From contig PUQB01000120.1 of NCBI GenBank assembly GCA_003024785.1, positions 314,891-378,890 on the forward strand: a DNA stretch of 64,000 bases, written 5' to 3'. The position numbers and the translations under genes were made by a program. Positions 37,245 through 51,235 of the stretch are shown piece by piece. The DNA is from Selaginella tamariscina. Lineage: Eukaryota > Streptophyta > Lycopodiopsida > Selaginellales > Selaginellaceae. Numbering within the stretch: the first letter of the stretch is position 1; each line of letters starts with the position of its first letter. The notes below the pieces were generated by a model. It ran no database searches, was not told the origin of the DNA, and saw nothing but the letters and a program-made list of their open reading frames with translations.

Positions 37245-38829
37245 TTAAAAAATAATGTAGTAAATGACCAGTTTAATTTGCATTAACAATAATTAAACCT
37301 ACTATTTATACTTTTCATATAATATATACAATATATAATTAAAATTGAACTGTAGAATAAAGAAATACATATTTTCTCAAGTTTGACATTGTATATATAA
37401 ATATGACCATAAAAGTAGAATATATGTACTAGTGTGTGTGTATGTTAATACATCCGTTAATCTTGTCGGTTCTTTTCCGTTCCGGAATGTATCAATGAAT
37501 TTGCACCGTTTAATTTAGCGGCCTGATATCTTGTTAAGTGCATTATTCAATATTAAAATGTTTTTAATCAGTATTGTAAATTTTTAGATTATACTGTCCA
37601 ATAGTCCAGCAAGTTTGTAACTATTGCATGTCTTATATTTTATTATATAATAGGTCCAAATAGAGTTACCTATTGATTATGGTTCAAAACATTAAAGATA
37701 TATTAAAATTAATTTAATAAATTATAAAATTTTTTATTTTAATTTCACACCAGTGAGAGTTTTATTAAACATAAATTCCACTGCTGATTAATATTAAAAT
37801 TGAAAAATATTAAGAGTTATGACTTATAATTATAATGAATTTATTGCTATTATAACATCTTTTTTTTTAATGATTGTTTCCTTTCCAACAATATTATATT
37901 TATTAATCATCTCACACTGAAGCCGTCAAATATAAATTTTTTGAAGAATATACAAATATTTATTTATTATATATTTCTATGAATATAAATATTATTTATT
38001 ATATCACTAATAATATACAACTATTTATGTGATTATATTCTTTAGCAATATACAAATGTTTATTTTATTATATTCTCTAAGAATAAATATTTATTATAAG
38101 TTTATAAAAAAATTATTTTAAATTCACAAGAGAACTTAGCACAAGGATTTTCTTTATAGCATGGTTAATCTTTATAATGATAAACGGTTTAATATTTACG
38201 CTAACTTAACATAACTTTATTAACAAGCCTTAATTTTCTAATCATCCTTAAACAAGTCACAAATTATTTAGTGTGTTTAGCCTTAATCAATAAATTAATC
38301 CTTATTACACAATATAATTAATAATAATTATCATCATGTTAAAAACAATAATTAAATTAAAAGTTCAACTTAGAAAATATTCATAAATTAAAATAACAAT
38401 TAAATTAAAGATTATTAAATAATTAAATTTAAGCATGGTGCACCACAACTAGGTTAAGAATTTAATTTAGAAATAAATTTATTAAATTAAAGATAATAAT
38501 TAGCTTAAAAGTTTAATTTAAGATAAATTCATTACGTTAAGAATACCAACTACCATTAATTAATAAATTATTATTAAATAATTAAGCTCATGAACAGTGT
38601 GACATGTGTATTAATTTGTATTATATTATTAATTAATGTTTAATTAATAAGTTTATGGAGTATATTTATAATATTTCTACTTATTAAAAGTTCGTATAGT
38701 TTTTCACGTACGATACCCTAGACATTAAATGCTTAATGCCTTGCATAAGGTTGTATTAACTTGGTTTAACTGTTTATTAATTGTGTTACATTCTTAATAT
38801 TTCAATAATTAAACACAACAATGCAGAAT

Positions 38830-39210
38830 ATTCAAATTATTCTATTTTCCAGCACACACAGATAAGTACGTAATGGAAGTATATGTGTGTGTGTGTCATA
38901 TGTGTATGTTATATAACTTTGGCATATTCTGTTTCTCATCCAGCGTAGTTACTTCTATAAACTTTCGGCCGCTTGTAAAGTTCAGCTTCTTTCAAAATAA
39001 AAGTATTTTTATAGATTTTAAAAATATATAATATTTTTATTTTATTTATATTAAAATAAACCAAATAAGGATATCCAATACTTAAAAACGGTTATAAAAT
39101 TGAAGTTTCAAAGAGTATAAATTTAAAACTTAACGGCTCTGGTAATTTAGAAATTTTAAATTTAATTCTATGTTTTATTATAGTTAGCGGTTTTTTTAAA
39201 CCCCACCAGA
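38830..39210 (+). repeat. Dispersed direct repeat, copy 2 of 3
   Basis: Second copy of the family at 36000-36420, with CAGCACACACAGAT, GTCATATGTGTATGTTATAT and TTGGCATATTCTGTTT in the same order. Confidence 0.6.
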
Positions 39211-39359
39211 AATAAGTTTTACACAATCAATATAAATGTTAAATATACATATATTTTACCTATTTTATTATATTTGAAGAAAGAAAAAATTTTCAAAAAT
39301 CTAATGAATAATTAATTTTTAATACTTATTGAATATATAAAATAAATTCTGATTTATAA

Positions 39360-39770
39360 TATTTATTACTCTAAGCTTTGCATCCCATCGGAATTTATAT
39401 GTATTCAGCACACACAGATTGTCAAGTACGTGTAGTATATGTATGGATGTATGTGTGTGTCATACGTATGTATGTTATATAACTTTGGCATTCTGTTTCA
39501 TTAGTTTAGGAGATAATGTTTTATATATATTGGTTTTATGTTGGGAGTGCCTTCTTAATAATTGAAATCAAGACGTTCGTAAGTCGTCGGTTTTCAGCTT
39601 CTTCAAAATAAAAGTATTTTTATTGTTTTTCTTAAATTTTAGCAATATATAGTATTCCTAGTTTATTTCAAATAATTGCATATATAATTTTAATTGAAGT
39701 ATAAATTTAAAACTTAACAGATTTCAAAGGTGTATACCTTTATTTAAAGGGCTTTATTCTAATTTTAATT
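39360..39770 (+). repeat. Dispersed direct repeat, copy 3 of 3
   Basis: Third copy, with CAGCACACACAGATTGT, GTCATACGTATGTATG and CTTTGGCATTCTGTTT, followed by CAGCTTCTTCAAAATAAAAG. Confidence 0.6.
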
Positions 39771-40239
39771 CCATGCGTTTTAAACCAGAATTAAGTTTCA
39801 CACAATGAATATAAATGTTAAATATACATATAATTTACTTATTTTAATACATATTTTGGCATCTCATTGTATATATACAAAAAAAAAATACAATATATTA
39901 ATCCAATATAAGGGATTCCAGTAAATATAATTATACATACTAATACAGTATAATTAATTATTATTATAGTATAGTATATACAGATATTATTTACTTTATG
40001 CTCATTTGGTATATAGTTTTCTATTAAAAATTATTATGTATCAAAGTATGTATATTCTTACACTGTGAATACTACTACAGAAGACTACTCAAGATGTGTA
40101 TTGCATTCATTTCATCACGTGGAGAACTTCATATCTGATATGTCTGTGTGTGTCTGTGTGCGTTCTTTGTAGATGTTTATGTATAATGTACGTGTGCCTA
40201 TGTAGTATTGTTCATTCTGTGGTAGTGAACGATGTGTAA

Positions 40240-40320
40240 GTCAGGATGGCCGAGTTGGTCTAAGGCGCTAGTTTCAGGTACTAGTCCGAAAGGGCATGGG
40301 TTCGAATCCCATTCCTGACA
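40240..40320 (+). tRNA. tRNA-Leu(CAG)
   Basis: 81 nt with acceptor stem GTCAGGA/TCCTGAC and A as discriminator, and D arm GCCGAGTTGGTCTAAGGC. The anticodon arm is CTAGT-TTCAGGT-ACTAG with anticodon CAG (reads CUG). There is a class II long variable arm (CCGAAAGG) and a T arm ATGGG-TTCGAAT-CCCAT. It has no intron. It is identical to the copy at 57563-57643, and part of the upstream flank (GTAGTGAACGA.GTGTAAG; ACTCAAGATGTGTATTGCA) is shared, so the two arose by segment duplication. Confidence 0.95.
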
Positions 40321-41378
40321 ACGAAAATTTCATGTGTCTCGTGTGTGTCTGATTACGTTACTTCTCTCCTTATTTAAATTAATAATTTTTTTATAAGAGT
40401 ATTTCTTGACGTGTGTGAATGTGTGTCTATATATATATATATATGTATGTATGTATGTGTATGTATTGTGTGTGTGTGTTTGTGTGTATGTGTATATAAT
40501 GTTATAATATATATGTATCAACGGCCATAATATTTTGTTAAATGCATTATTGAATAATAAAATGTTATTAATTTGAGCTTGTAAATTGTCATGAGATAAT
40601 ATGAATATATAATATATATAATCGTCTTTGTATTATTAATTTTATTTAAAAGTGTTATTATGAGTGATATACCCTCTCAACGATTAAATCTGTCAAAGAT
40701 TCAAATCTACCACACCTACTATTACATGTAAGAAAAACTATTAATATATTCTGATTTTATGACAATTTCAAATGTATTTAAATTATAATAATCATTATTA
40801 GAAACGGTCTTCTTACTATGAAATAGCATGGTTAATCATTATAATGAATTTCAGTTATGAAAAATTATCCAACTCAGGTTGACTCTGCCACCGAATCGTT
40901 TGAAACATTTATTGACATGAAAATATTTTATCCAAATTTCACATACATTAGTTATTTGATTTTCATATTATTTCATCTTATCCATTTAAATTGGATTAAT
41001 CTCTATTGCACAAACATTTGTTACACACAAACTCATTATTATTCAAAACATTACTCCATATATATATGTATGCAATTTTTATGTATTTACTCCATATATA
41101 TGTATGCATTTTTCTGTATTTTAGATATATAAGCATATTCTTAATACCATGAATATTACACGTGACACACATCATTTGATACAATGATCGGATTTGTAAG
41201 ATGACGTGGATGACAAGTGTCCAGCTGAGTCGGCAGTGAAACGGTGCCACCATGGCTTATAAGAGTGCCTGCCTGGCGTACAAAGCGGGTACGTGTCCCA
41301 CGCACTCATTATCATTTAATTTGTAAGTATGACGTTAAAATTAAACAAATTAACACAACTTTATTAACAAGTCATTAA
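40321..41378. other. Intergenic DNA
   Basis: AT-rich with TA/GT tracts (40430-40500). No gene seen. The 3' UTR of the minus-strand glycerol kinase probably occupies its right end. Confidence 0.45.
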
Positions 41379-42014
41379 TCATGCCAGGTCAGAGAGCTCG
41401 TAGCAACGCTCCAGCCTTACACCATGACGTGTACCGTTTCTACGCTCCTCCTTACCAATAGTCGAATGAAACGTGTCAGCCTCCTCTCGTTACGCTTAAG
41501 ATGCTCCTCATTAAACAAACCCACTGCTAACCCGCCGCATATGCTGCCCCAAGTGCAGTCGTCTCTATATCTTTTGGCTCACCACATCGGTTCCCAGCAA
41601 ATCAGCCTATACCAAAATAAATAATTTTAATATTATTTAATATGAAATTATATATTATATATATATATAATATATATACATACACACACACGCATATGCT
41701 AAATGCATGCATACATAAGTAACTCTTGCCTCGTATAGGACCAGAAAGCAGGATAGAATACATGTACAGACACGTATTGACACACACACATACACATGGT
41801 TATGTTTTTTATACATTAGCATTCTTCCAATATATACACATACAATGCTCTCTCACACACGCACGCACGCACACACACACACTGAATTTGCATGAGTAAG
41901 TTGTTAACAGTTGCACCTCCATCAACACGAAGAACAAAGTTCTCCTTCTCTTGCACCTTAGCATCCTTAAGCATAGAGTCTAGCACCTCCTTTGCCTGAA
42001 ACACACACGTATTA

Positions 42015-42062
<48 letters not shown>

Positions 42063-42298
42063 CCTGAAAACACATGGACTCCAAGACGCTCCTTGCAATA
42101 TGCCCTTTGTGGGTATACCTGGTTATCCCCGCATACTCCTCTTGCATCGTCCCTCCACCTCGGTGCAAACAATCCACTGCATATTCTCATGTTCACACAA
42201 ATACACACACACGCACATGCAGGCTCGTTATCAGAGCCTAACTTACGGAAGTATGTGATTGGAAGTATACAACACGGACAGCAAAGTGATATATGTGA

Positions 42299-42334
<36 letters not shown>

Positions 42335-43240
42335 GAAAGCCGGGACAAAGTACACGCCTCCAGTGTTCTCCACAGTCTTAGCAAGTCCTTCAATCTCCGC
42401 AGCAGTCTTAATTATTCCAAGGTTATCTCTAAACATATTAACCAGATCAATTTAATTAACCAAAGTTACTTAGTTAATCTCTCGAACCTTAACCACTGGA
42501 CTGCTGCCCCTGCGATTGCTATAGACCCTCAAGTGCATAATAAGTAGGTGCTTCTGGTCCAAGCTTATATGCAATAGTCGTTAACAGTCCATGTGCAGAA
42601 GGAACAATTTCCTGAAAAAATATACATATATATATAAAAACTCTCTCTCTCTCCAACGTGTGTTCTACCTGCGTGTACGCTCTTACACACACGTGTGTTT
42701 CTACAGCGGATATCGACACACACACACACGCACGCACATATACACGTACCTCGCCCGTTTGAGAAGTATAAAACAGCCAGTCCATACGTGCTCTTAGCTT
42801 CCCGCTTCTTACAATGCTGTCCAAGCATTGCTGCGTGTTGATCACCAAGACAACCTGCTAACGGGACACCCTCCGAAGGCCAACCTGTATGTGTATACGT
42901 CTGTATGTAAGTATATATAAGAGTATAAGCGTGCGTGTGTGTATATATGTAAAGATGCAACACACACGCACATGCACACGCACACACACACACACCTTGA
43001 CAGATCTTGCCAATGATTTCCGAGTTACTAATGATCTTCGGAAGCATCTCGTAAACATTGGGGAGAATATCCAATGAAATCCCAAGGCTCTCAAGTGTGC
43101 TCTTATCCCAGTTTAGCGTTTTAAGGTTCATTAACATAGTCCGAGCCGCATTAGAGCAGTCCGTTACGTGTAATCCTCCAGGATACACCCCCAGTCATGT
43201 TCCAGATTATCTTAATTAATCACAAAATAACTCATATTAG

Positions 43241-43293
<53 letters not shown>

Positions 43294-43931
43294 CTATATT
43301 ATATAATAATATAAGCTACAGTCTCACTTCATACACACGCGCACGCCCACACACGCACACTTACCCACGTATCGATGGTTCCAAAGAGTGCATCACCTTC
43401 AAGACACAGCGGACTTCACAGCAGGTGTATTCTCCAGAAGCCACAGGAGTTTAACAGCGCTTAAAATACGTGCTCAAGGGAAGCCCGCATGTCTCTACAA
43501 AGTGTTTCGACCCACCAGGAAGGTTTTCCTCCAAACGCCTGAAATACATAGTGTGTGTGTGCGTGCGTGGGTGTGTGTGTGTGAGAGAGAGAGAGAGTAT
43601 CACTGAATAAGCTTACTTGACAATTGAGACAGTTCGTGTATCCATCCAAACAAGGGCATTATACAAAGGCTTGCCAGTGCTCTTGCTCCACACGACAGTT
43701 GTCTCACGCTGATTGGTTATCCCTATCCCCTTCACAGTGTACGGACCCCCCTTCTCGAGCTTCCCGTACGCCTCCTTCATGCACACCTTGATGGTGTCAA
43801 GTATCTCCACAGGATTGTGCTCCACCCACCTGTACGTATATAACATATACCTCTATACGTATCGTATATATACATGTTACATTTATATCTATATATTTGT
43901 GTATATATTGGTTATATTATGTATATGTATG

Positions 43932-43975
<44 letters not shown>

Positions 43976-44319
43976 ATACAAAATACACACATCATATCCT
44001 GGACTTGTACTACATGGAGATAAATTTGCTGACGTGATGTGTGATGTGAAACGTATATCTGATGCACTTTCTATATACGTATAAATACCAATCACCCATG
44101 ACCGTATATATACATACAAATATATGTGTATAATGTTAATAAATACATATTATGTGAAAATCATAGATTAATTATAGAGAAATTACCCGGCTTTGGGACA
44201 AATCTGTTCGAATTCAACCTGGTGGGAAGCAACCATGTTGGCATCTTGTCATATAGAATGTACCGGGTACTCGTCGTCCCCTGATCGATCGCTCCAATGT
44301 AGCAAGCGGATTCACCCAT
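41379..44319 (-). CDS. Glycerol kinase, ten exons, several frame breaks
   Basis: FGGY-family kinase that phosphorylates glycerol to sn-glycerol 3-phosphate. Exons by splice sites: 44187-44319, 43617-43829, 43365-43538, 42996-43210, 42750-42884, 42488-42611, 42333-42428, 42064-42176, 41883-41995, 41379-41606. Landmarks: [12 protein letters not shown] (N-terminal phosphate loop), [75 protein letters not shown] and [16 protein letters not shown]. The C-terminal exon keeps [12 protein letters not shown]. As written, single-base indels break the frame in exons 1, 3 (twice), 4, 5, 6, 8 and 10, while the encoded residues stay conserved on both sides. This suggests a very young pseudogene or uncorrected indels in the assembly. 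Most introns are CA/GT/GA microsatellites. Confidence 0.88.
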
Positions 44320-45144
44320 GATGCAAAATCGATAAATTCACACACCCAAATGAAGAAATTCAGAAATTCAACTAAGAAAATCCGAAAAAATCAACAGAAG
44401 AAAAACAGATTCACAGATTGATTAAGAAAATAGAGCATAGAAATCAATCAATTCACAAATTGATCGAGAACATCAAACTATAGAGCATAGAAATCAATCA
44501 ATACGAGCAATAGATTAAGGATTAATTTGGGTACACGAAGTCAAGCCAGGCATTTAACGCACACGGTGACGACGACTCTGTTTGACCTCAGATATTTATC
44601 TTAGTCAACGGTCAGTATATTATGGACCGTCGATTTTGTTTGTCTTTTTTAGTAGATGAGGACGTCCACGTCAAATTATCCACGCATTTGTACGCGTGCG
44701 TGCGTGTGGAGTGCGTGTACTAATATAGATACACAAATGCAACATATAAAGAATAATATTTTTATAAGGTATATAAATAAATATTTATATATTTTTAAAG
44801 AATATTTAGATATGTTTAAACATAAGAAAGACTACACTAGTGAATTCATCGTGATATTAATGATATTATTAATTTAATAGTCATTTCTATTTCTAAAAAT
44901 AGCTGATTTTAAAATTAGCAAATGTGATTTTAATATAATCTTTTAAATTTAAACATTAAAATTTGAAACTATATGAATAAATAAGTTAATCAAATCTGAG
45001 AACTGACCAACATAAACAAATAATCAAATTTAATATTACAGAAATTATTAAGAGCTCAGTTATGTATATGTGGGCAAAATACATAAAAATTGCATACATA
45101 TATACAACAAACATCACGGGGTGCATAATGTGTATTGTGTGGGC

Positions 45145-45193
<49 letters not shown>

Positions 45194-45327
45194 GTATATG
45201 ACAAACATATACATACACATGAACATATCTGGTGTAGGAATACACACACGAACACACATACATAAAAGATATTTCACAAAAAATCAAATATATACATGTA
45301 AAACTGCGTGTATGTGTGTGTGTATAA
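44320..45327. other. Spacer between glycerol kinase start and fimbrin end
   Basis: Both neighbours are on the minus strand, so this holds the glycerol kinase promoter and the fimbrin 3' UTR. It includes a short direct repeat (ATAGAGCATAGAAATCAATCA at about 44431 and 44475, a 37-44 bp period) and a GT/GA/CAGA microsatellite at 45144-45193. No further gene. Confidence 0.45.
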
Positions 45328-45469
45328 CTAGTCTTCGTGGAGCTCAAGAACAGTTGCAGTTTTCTCTGCTTTTCTCGCCTTCTCTTTTAAACTCCATAAC
45401 ATAACACTCGCAGCGAGTGTAAGTATCATCTTTGGCCTTACCTGTGTTTATATATATATATATATATAG

Positions 45470-45530
<61 letters not shown>

Positions 45531-47779
45531 TATGTATGTACATACATATATATGATACATACCTCTACAATATCATCCCATAGCAAAAACACACTGCAGC
45601 CCAGCTTGCGAGCAACACTGATTATGTATACCGCGTTTTGCTTCTTCTCTTCCGCTAAACAAGTTTAAACAAATTAAGTATATATTTTTCTATATACACA
45701 TAAACTATATTTTAAAAACTTTGATAATATCTGATTTATAATATATAAATTATATCACCTATATAGGCCCGCATTCTTAATATTAACACAGTACCTGTTT
45801 CTCCCTTTGTCACAAGTTGCCAGTTTACCACACGCGGTTCTACGGCCCACAGCAGATCCAGAAAGAATATGCCACTGGATAAACTCCTATCCTGCATAAC
45901 ATACATGTGCTAAATATTAATTGATTAATTATTTAGAATGAACTAATTATTAATTGATTAACAAACTAATTAAGTGTGTTGTGTGTGTGAGAGAGATAGA
46001 GAGAGGCTTACTTTAAAACTTTCCATACGCGACTGTTTACCCGACCTCTTTACTTTATTGTTGCACCATGTTAGTATATCCTCGTCCTTAACCTCTTTGC
46101 CTCTAAGTTTAATATTCTTTAGTAGCTGGAGTACGTGAAACCTCATTAATTGCCACAAAAACGCTGCAAAGTATATAAAAACAATATAATATAAAACAAA
46201 TTATAATTATCATACTGTATTGTCAAATTGTGTATACAAAATATAGTACCATATATACTAAGAATAAACTGACATATTACCCCAATGTTTAATCTTTAAT
46301 ATATTATGATGTTTAAAGTATAATTTTAAAAATGATATATATTAAATAACATTACCAAGGATGAGTTTACGATTGCCTTGTACAATATCCGTCCCAGCAA
46401 CATTTACCAAAGACAGTTTAAGCTTTTTCGCAGCCTCTATAGCTTGGTTGCAGTTTTCCACCTTCTTAAATGGCATCTTAATCGGTGGTTTATTTGCTAA
46501 TCTCCAGTTAATACACCCTGGGGCTAACTTATCAAGTATTTCGAGTAAAATCCACCTAGATAAATTATAAAACAATATTAATAATTAATATTATATACAA
46601 TTAAAATAAACTAGCCTGTAATATTAATATAATTACAAAGTACATATATTCTACAGTCACGGTTTAGGGGTTTAACAGAGTTAACAAGCATATTAGCAAT
46701 ATATTAAGGATACTAAAGATTAAACATAATAGTATATTGTAAATATAAGTTCATTAATACATTAAACTGTCAAATATAGTATATTTTCTGTATATATAGT
46801 AATGAAGCTATACACGCAATACACACACATTACCCGTCCCAGACGTTATCAAAAAGTTGATCAACGTATGTAGATATACCAAGGCTGTTAATCCACACAC
46901 GAAAGGCCCGTTCTTCTCTTGTATCTTGTTCATGGTCTTCTATTAGCTCGGCAAATGTCAAACTATTGTCTACTGTCAATCCATTTCTGCACAAATATGT
47001 GTATATATTTTATATATAAATATATATGTGTGTGTGTGTGTGTGTGTTACATATGTATAAGATGCATGCATACATACATACATGTGTGTGAAGAGAGAGA
47101 GAGAGAGAGAGAGAGACCTCTCGTGGAAAATGTAGGCCAGAAAAGCGAGGTTAAGGTTGGCAGAGCCGGTTATGATATCACGTGGTGTCAGGTATTTACG
47201 GCAGTGTATGCGGTCCGCTTGAACAAGTAAGGCCTTTGCTCTCTCGTACTGATCCTCTATCTCAAGTGGGGATAAATCACAACTCCCAGGGGCCAATGTG
47301 TTCAGCAGCACGGTATATGCTTCTCCATCCTGTTAGAATAGCCTCATAAGAGAGAGAAGAGAGAGAGAGAGAGAGAGATACCTTCAAATCTGATGAGAAG
47401 TTTGTGATTTCTCTAGAAAAGCCAGCCTTTTGTAAATGATAATTAAGCCATTTAAGCAGCACCTTCTCAGCTGGTAACCTTAAGAACTCTTCAATATCCT
47501 GAATATATATGTTAAGCTATGTAAGGATACCACACACACACACACACACGCATATACCTCGGTGTCATTAAGCATTTCTGCAAGCTCCGGGGCTGCTTTC
47601 AAGTTTTACACCTGATAAGAGTTGAATCTAAATAGTAAACTAATTAAAACATGCTTACAAGTTGGTAATATCTGTAATTAAGTACCTTAATGATTTGAGA
47701 TAGAAGTCCCAAGACAAGATGTGGCTGTAAACACAAAATACAGAAGATAGCTTTGTATATTTATACGATAAAGTGTGTG

Positions 47780-47850
<71 letters not shown>

Positions 47851-49027
47851 ACACTTTAATCATTTATGTAAGTACTGCATTATGTATCTTGAACTCAGTA
47901 ATATATTGATTTAATAAAACACTTCCGGTTATCAAACATAAACGTTGTAAAGCTCATTATCAAACACACACATATATATGTTTATCATTCATATACACGT
48001 ATACTAACAATAAGCTTACTTGAAGTTTTGTGTTATACATGTACGCAATATGTCTACATACATATACTTATTTCTTACACGTCCTGTGATCAAATCTCCA
48101 GTGCCAATGTTTACAACAGAGCAACCAATGGCTTTGGCAGAGCTTAAGCATAGCGTATGGTTCTCAATCTTTTCCAGGGGTTCAGATTTTTCTTAATATT
48201 TATTGCCCTCTCATCAATGGTCCCTGGCACTGCGATATTTATAAGCTTACTGCAATACAAATAAATACATATAAGCATAAACTTATCCACAACTTGATAA
48301 AGACGTATATATGTACACCTGTATGTGTCCTCAACTCGAAAAAGAACGCCTATGTGTATGACTATGCACGCCCATACATACCACACCACATAATATATAT
48401 AGATAGAGATATAAGAGAGAGAGAGAGAGAGAGAGATGAGATATACATGTAATCGTGTGTACGTTTAATATACTTACCATAAGAGTACACCGTCTTTAAC
48501 AACTTCGAAGAGATCATCGGTGGCAGGATCAATGGGTAGGATCGACTCCAGATCAGGGTCGTCAGCCAGATAGCCGTTGATGTGGTCAACGTAAGCCTTC
48601 TTCTCTGACTCGTTGACCGTGTGAATTAGTGTTGTTGTTGACTTCTTCAGAAATTCTGAGGATATCTTCTGTGGACTTATTTTCACTCCATTCTTCTGCA
48701 GCTCTAAATACATCTGCACAACCATAATTATAATTACACACACACACGTGTGTGTGTGTGGATACATGTTGTGTGTGTGTGCGTGTGCGTGCGTGCGCGC
48801 GTTTGGATGTGAAAATAAATCTCTCAATGCATACATGAGTAATAAACCTAAAGGTTTTAACACTTGAAAATACTATGCAACATATCATTATGTGTCTGTG
48901 TCTGTATGTGTAAGCTACAGGAAGCAATAAAACAGTAACTATCTGTGCATGAGAGAGGGAGAGAAAGAAGTTCATACAATACGTAAAACAGATGTATTCC
49001 AAGCATATGTTGTGCACAGACACATCT

Positions 49028-49065
<38 letters not shown>

Positions 49066-49560
49066 ATATATAGCAAACTCACTGCTAAGAAGGCTTCAAA
49101 GTCGAGGGAAGCACCCTGTTCACGAAGAATGGCAGCTATTTCTTTCTCAGTTAGCGGCTGCTGAATGAAAGCCAACCTCGACAGACCATCCTCCAGCTCA
49201 TTTGCAGTGATCACTCCGGTGCTCCTGCTCAGCGTTTCAAACTACAACACAAGATCCCATTAATCTCACGAATCCCATGAAGAAATCCAATCATATAAAG
49301 AATCCAAACAAGAATCCCATGGAAACTCATGAATCCCATGAAACCCATCAAAAGTATCAGCAATTCACATGAAAGAAACTGGTTTTTCATGAATTCTTTA
49401 GAATTTTCATGAAAAGAGAAAATTCATGAAGAAATACAAGAAATTCAAGCAGAAAATTCACAAAAATCGAAGAAAATCATGAAATTTACCTCGGATTTCA
49501 GCGATCGGAGCTCATTCTGTGTGAATTGACTCGCCAAGAGAGATCAGACACAACAACTCC
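45328..49560 (-). CDS. FIM: Fimbrin/plastin (actin-bundling protein), 14 exons
   Basis: Cross-links F-actin with two pairs of calponin-homology (CH) domains. Exons: ~49560-49490, 49241-49083, 48713-48478, 48249-48079, 47724-47686, 47611-47558, 47498-47382, 47329-47118, 46986-46834, 46555-46366, 46163-46012, 45891-45795, 45654-45563, 45441-45328. N-terminal [15 protein letters not shown] and an EF-hand-like region (exons 1-2) are followed by CH1 ([41 protein letters not shown]), CH2 ([46 protein letters not shown]), CH3 ([32 protein letters not shown]) and CH4 ([33 protein letters not shown]). It ends LELHED. Exons 7-14 are open and in phase. Exons 1, 4 and 6 each carry at least one 1-base frame break. 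The exact start codon is uncertain because of the exon 1 lesions. Confidence 0.92.
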
Positions 49561-50096
49561 GCAATGCCGCCATTGAGAAACCCACCAAGAATACGTGAAT
49601 ATATATATATATTAATCCCTTAAAATGGCATATAATTCTTCATCAGTACGTGTATACACCCTATGGTGTACGTTGGGGGCGTGTGGGTACGTGTGTATTT
49701 TCCCTATGCTGCTTCTCCAACGACAGTGGAACACAGCCACAACATTCAATGAGTTTTTTATAATGTTCCACGTGGGTACGTTGTGGATATAATAGTATGT
49801 ACCATCATGAAATAAATAATATATTTAATAATTTAAACAATTAAATTTAATATTTAACAATTAAATTTAATATTCCAGAGAATGTTTACACACATCAATT
49901 AATATACACGCACACGCACACACACACGTTTGTCTGTTATATATATAATATATAAAGTATACACTTTTTTTTTTTATATTAAAACAAAGAATATGCTTTT
50001 AAAAGTATGAATATATATACGATCTACCTCTCTACAAAAGTTCGTTGAATAAATGCATCCGCGGGCTATACAATCTCTAGCTTTTCACTGTACAAT

Positions 50097-50928
50097 CTAC
50101 CTTCTCACTGTCATCCTGCACACAACGAAGTCTTTAACTCTCCCTCCCTCCCTCCTCCCTTCTCTCTCTCTCCCTCCCTCTCTCTCTCTCTCTCTCCTCC
50201 CCTGTCTCTCTCTCTCTCTCCTCCCTCTCCCTCCCCCTCTCTCTTCCCCTCCCCTCCCTCTCTCTCCCTCCTCCCCTCTTCCCCCCCTCTCCCTCCCTCT
50301 CTCCCCTCTCCCCCTCTCCCTCCCTCTCTCTCCCCTCTCTCTCCCTCTCCTCCCTCTCTCTCTTCTCTCACACACACACGCACGCACGCACTTGCCTTGA
50401 ACAGGAACCATTCTCCTGAATCCGGAAAACTGAGGTATAATATGTGGGATCATATACGGAGCCGCCAAGAATATCGTCACTTATTGACGTCTGTCGAACA
50501 ACGTTCGGGCTCGAAGAGCTCTCATTGGCTTGTGAGCAGCTTGGTAATAGTAACCACCTATAAACGATAATTAAGAACTAAACCGAATGTATGTGTATAT
50601 ATTGGATTACCACTATCTGTTTGCAGTGAAGGTCCTAAGCGGTACATTTGCAGCCAAACAAATGCTGAGAATATTCGAACTGTGAAACCGGCTATCTCCG
50701 TCCATAGAAAAGCTCTAATGAGAATATCGTGAATTTTCCCTTCGAGTTTCCATATTGCCTAGCAAAACATTTAGTAAATGAATGATTACTATGTAACAGT
50801 ATTGTATCCATACACCGTACGTGTTATGTACGTACGTATGCCTGTATTATATTGTGTGTGTACATACATATGTAAGTACACACACACACACACAAGAGAG
50901 AGACATACATACATACATACATACATGT

Positions 50929-50993
<65 letters not shown>

Positions 50994-51000
50994 GAGAGAG

Positions 51001-51035
<35 letters not shown>

Positions 51036-51174
51036 GCAGGCATGAATATAACTTTGTATGATGCAAGTATATATTTCATATGCCTTCACGCCCATATAAA
51101 GGCATATGCTCTATACACGATGTGTGTGTATTCACTCCCTGCTTCTAGTTTCCCAAACGATTTCGTAGTGTGGG

Positions 51175-51235
<61 letters not shown>

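Noticed and set aside
41379..44319. Programmed ribosomal frameshifting to explain the many frame changes in glycerol kinase
   Set aside because: Shifts occur in both directions at unrelated sequences, without a common slippery motif; indel errors or decay are simpler.
50100..50480. Long Arg/Glu/Gly-rich and Leu/Ser/Pro-rich open frames on both strands
   Set aside because: Translations of a CT/GA tract; not coding.
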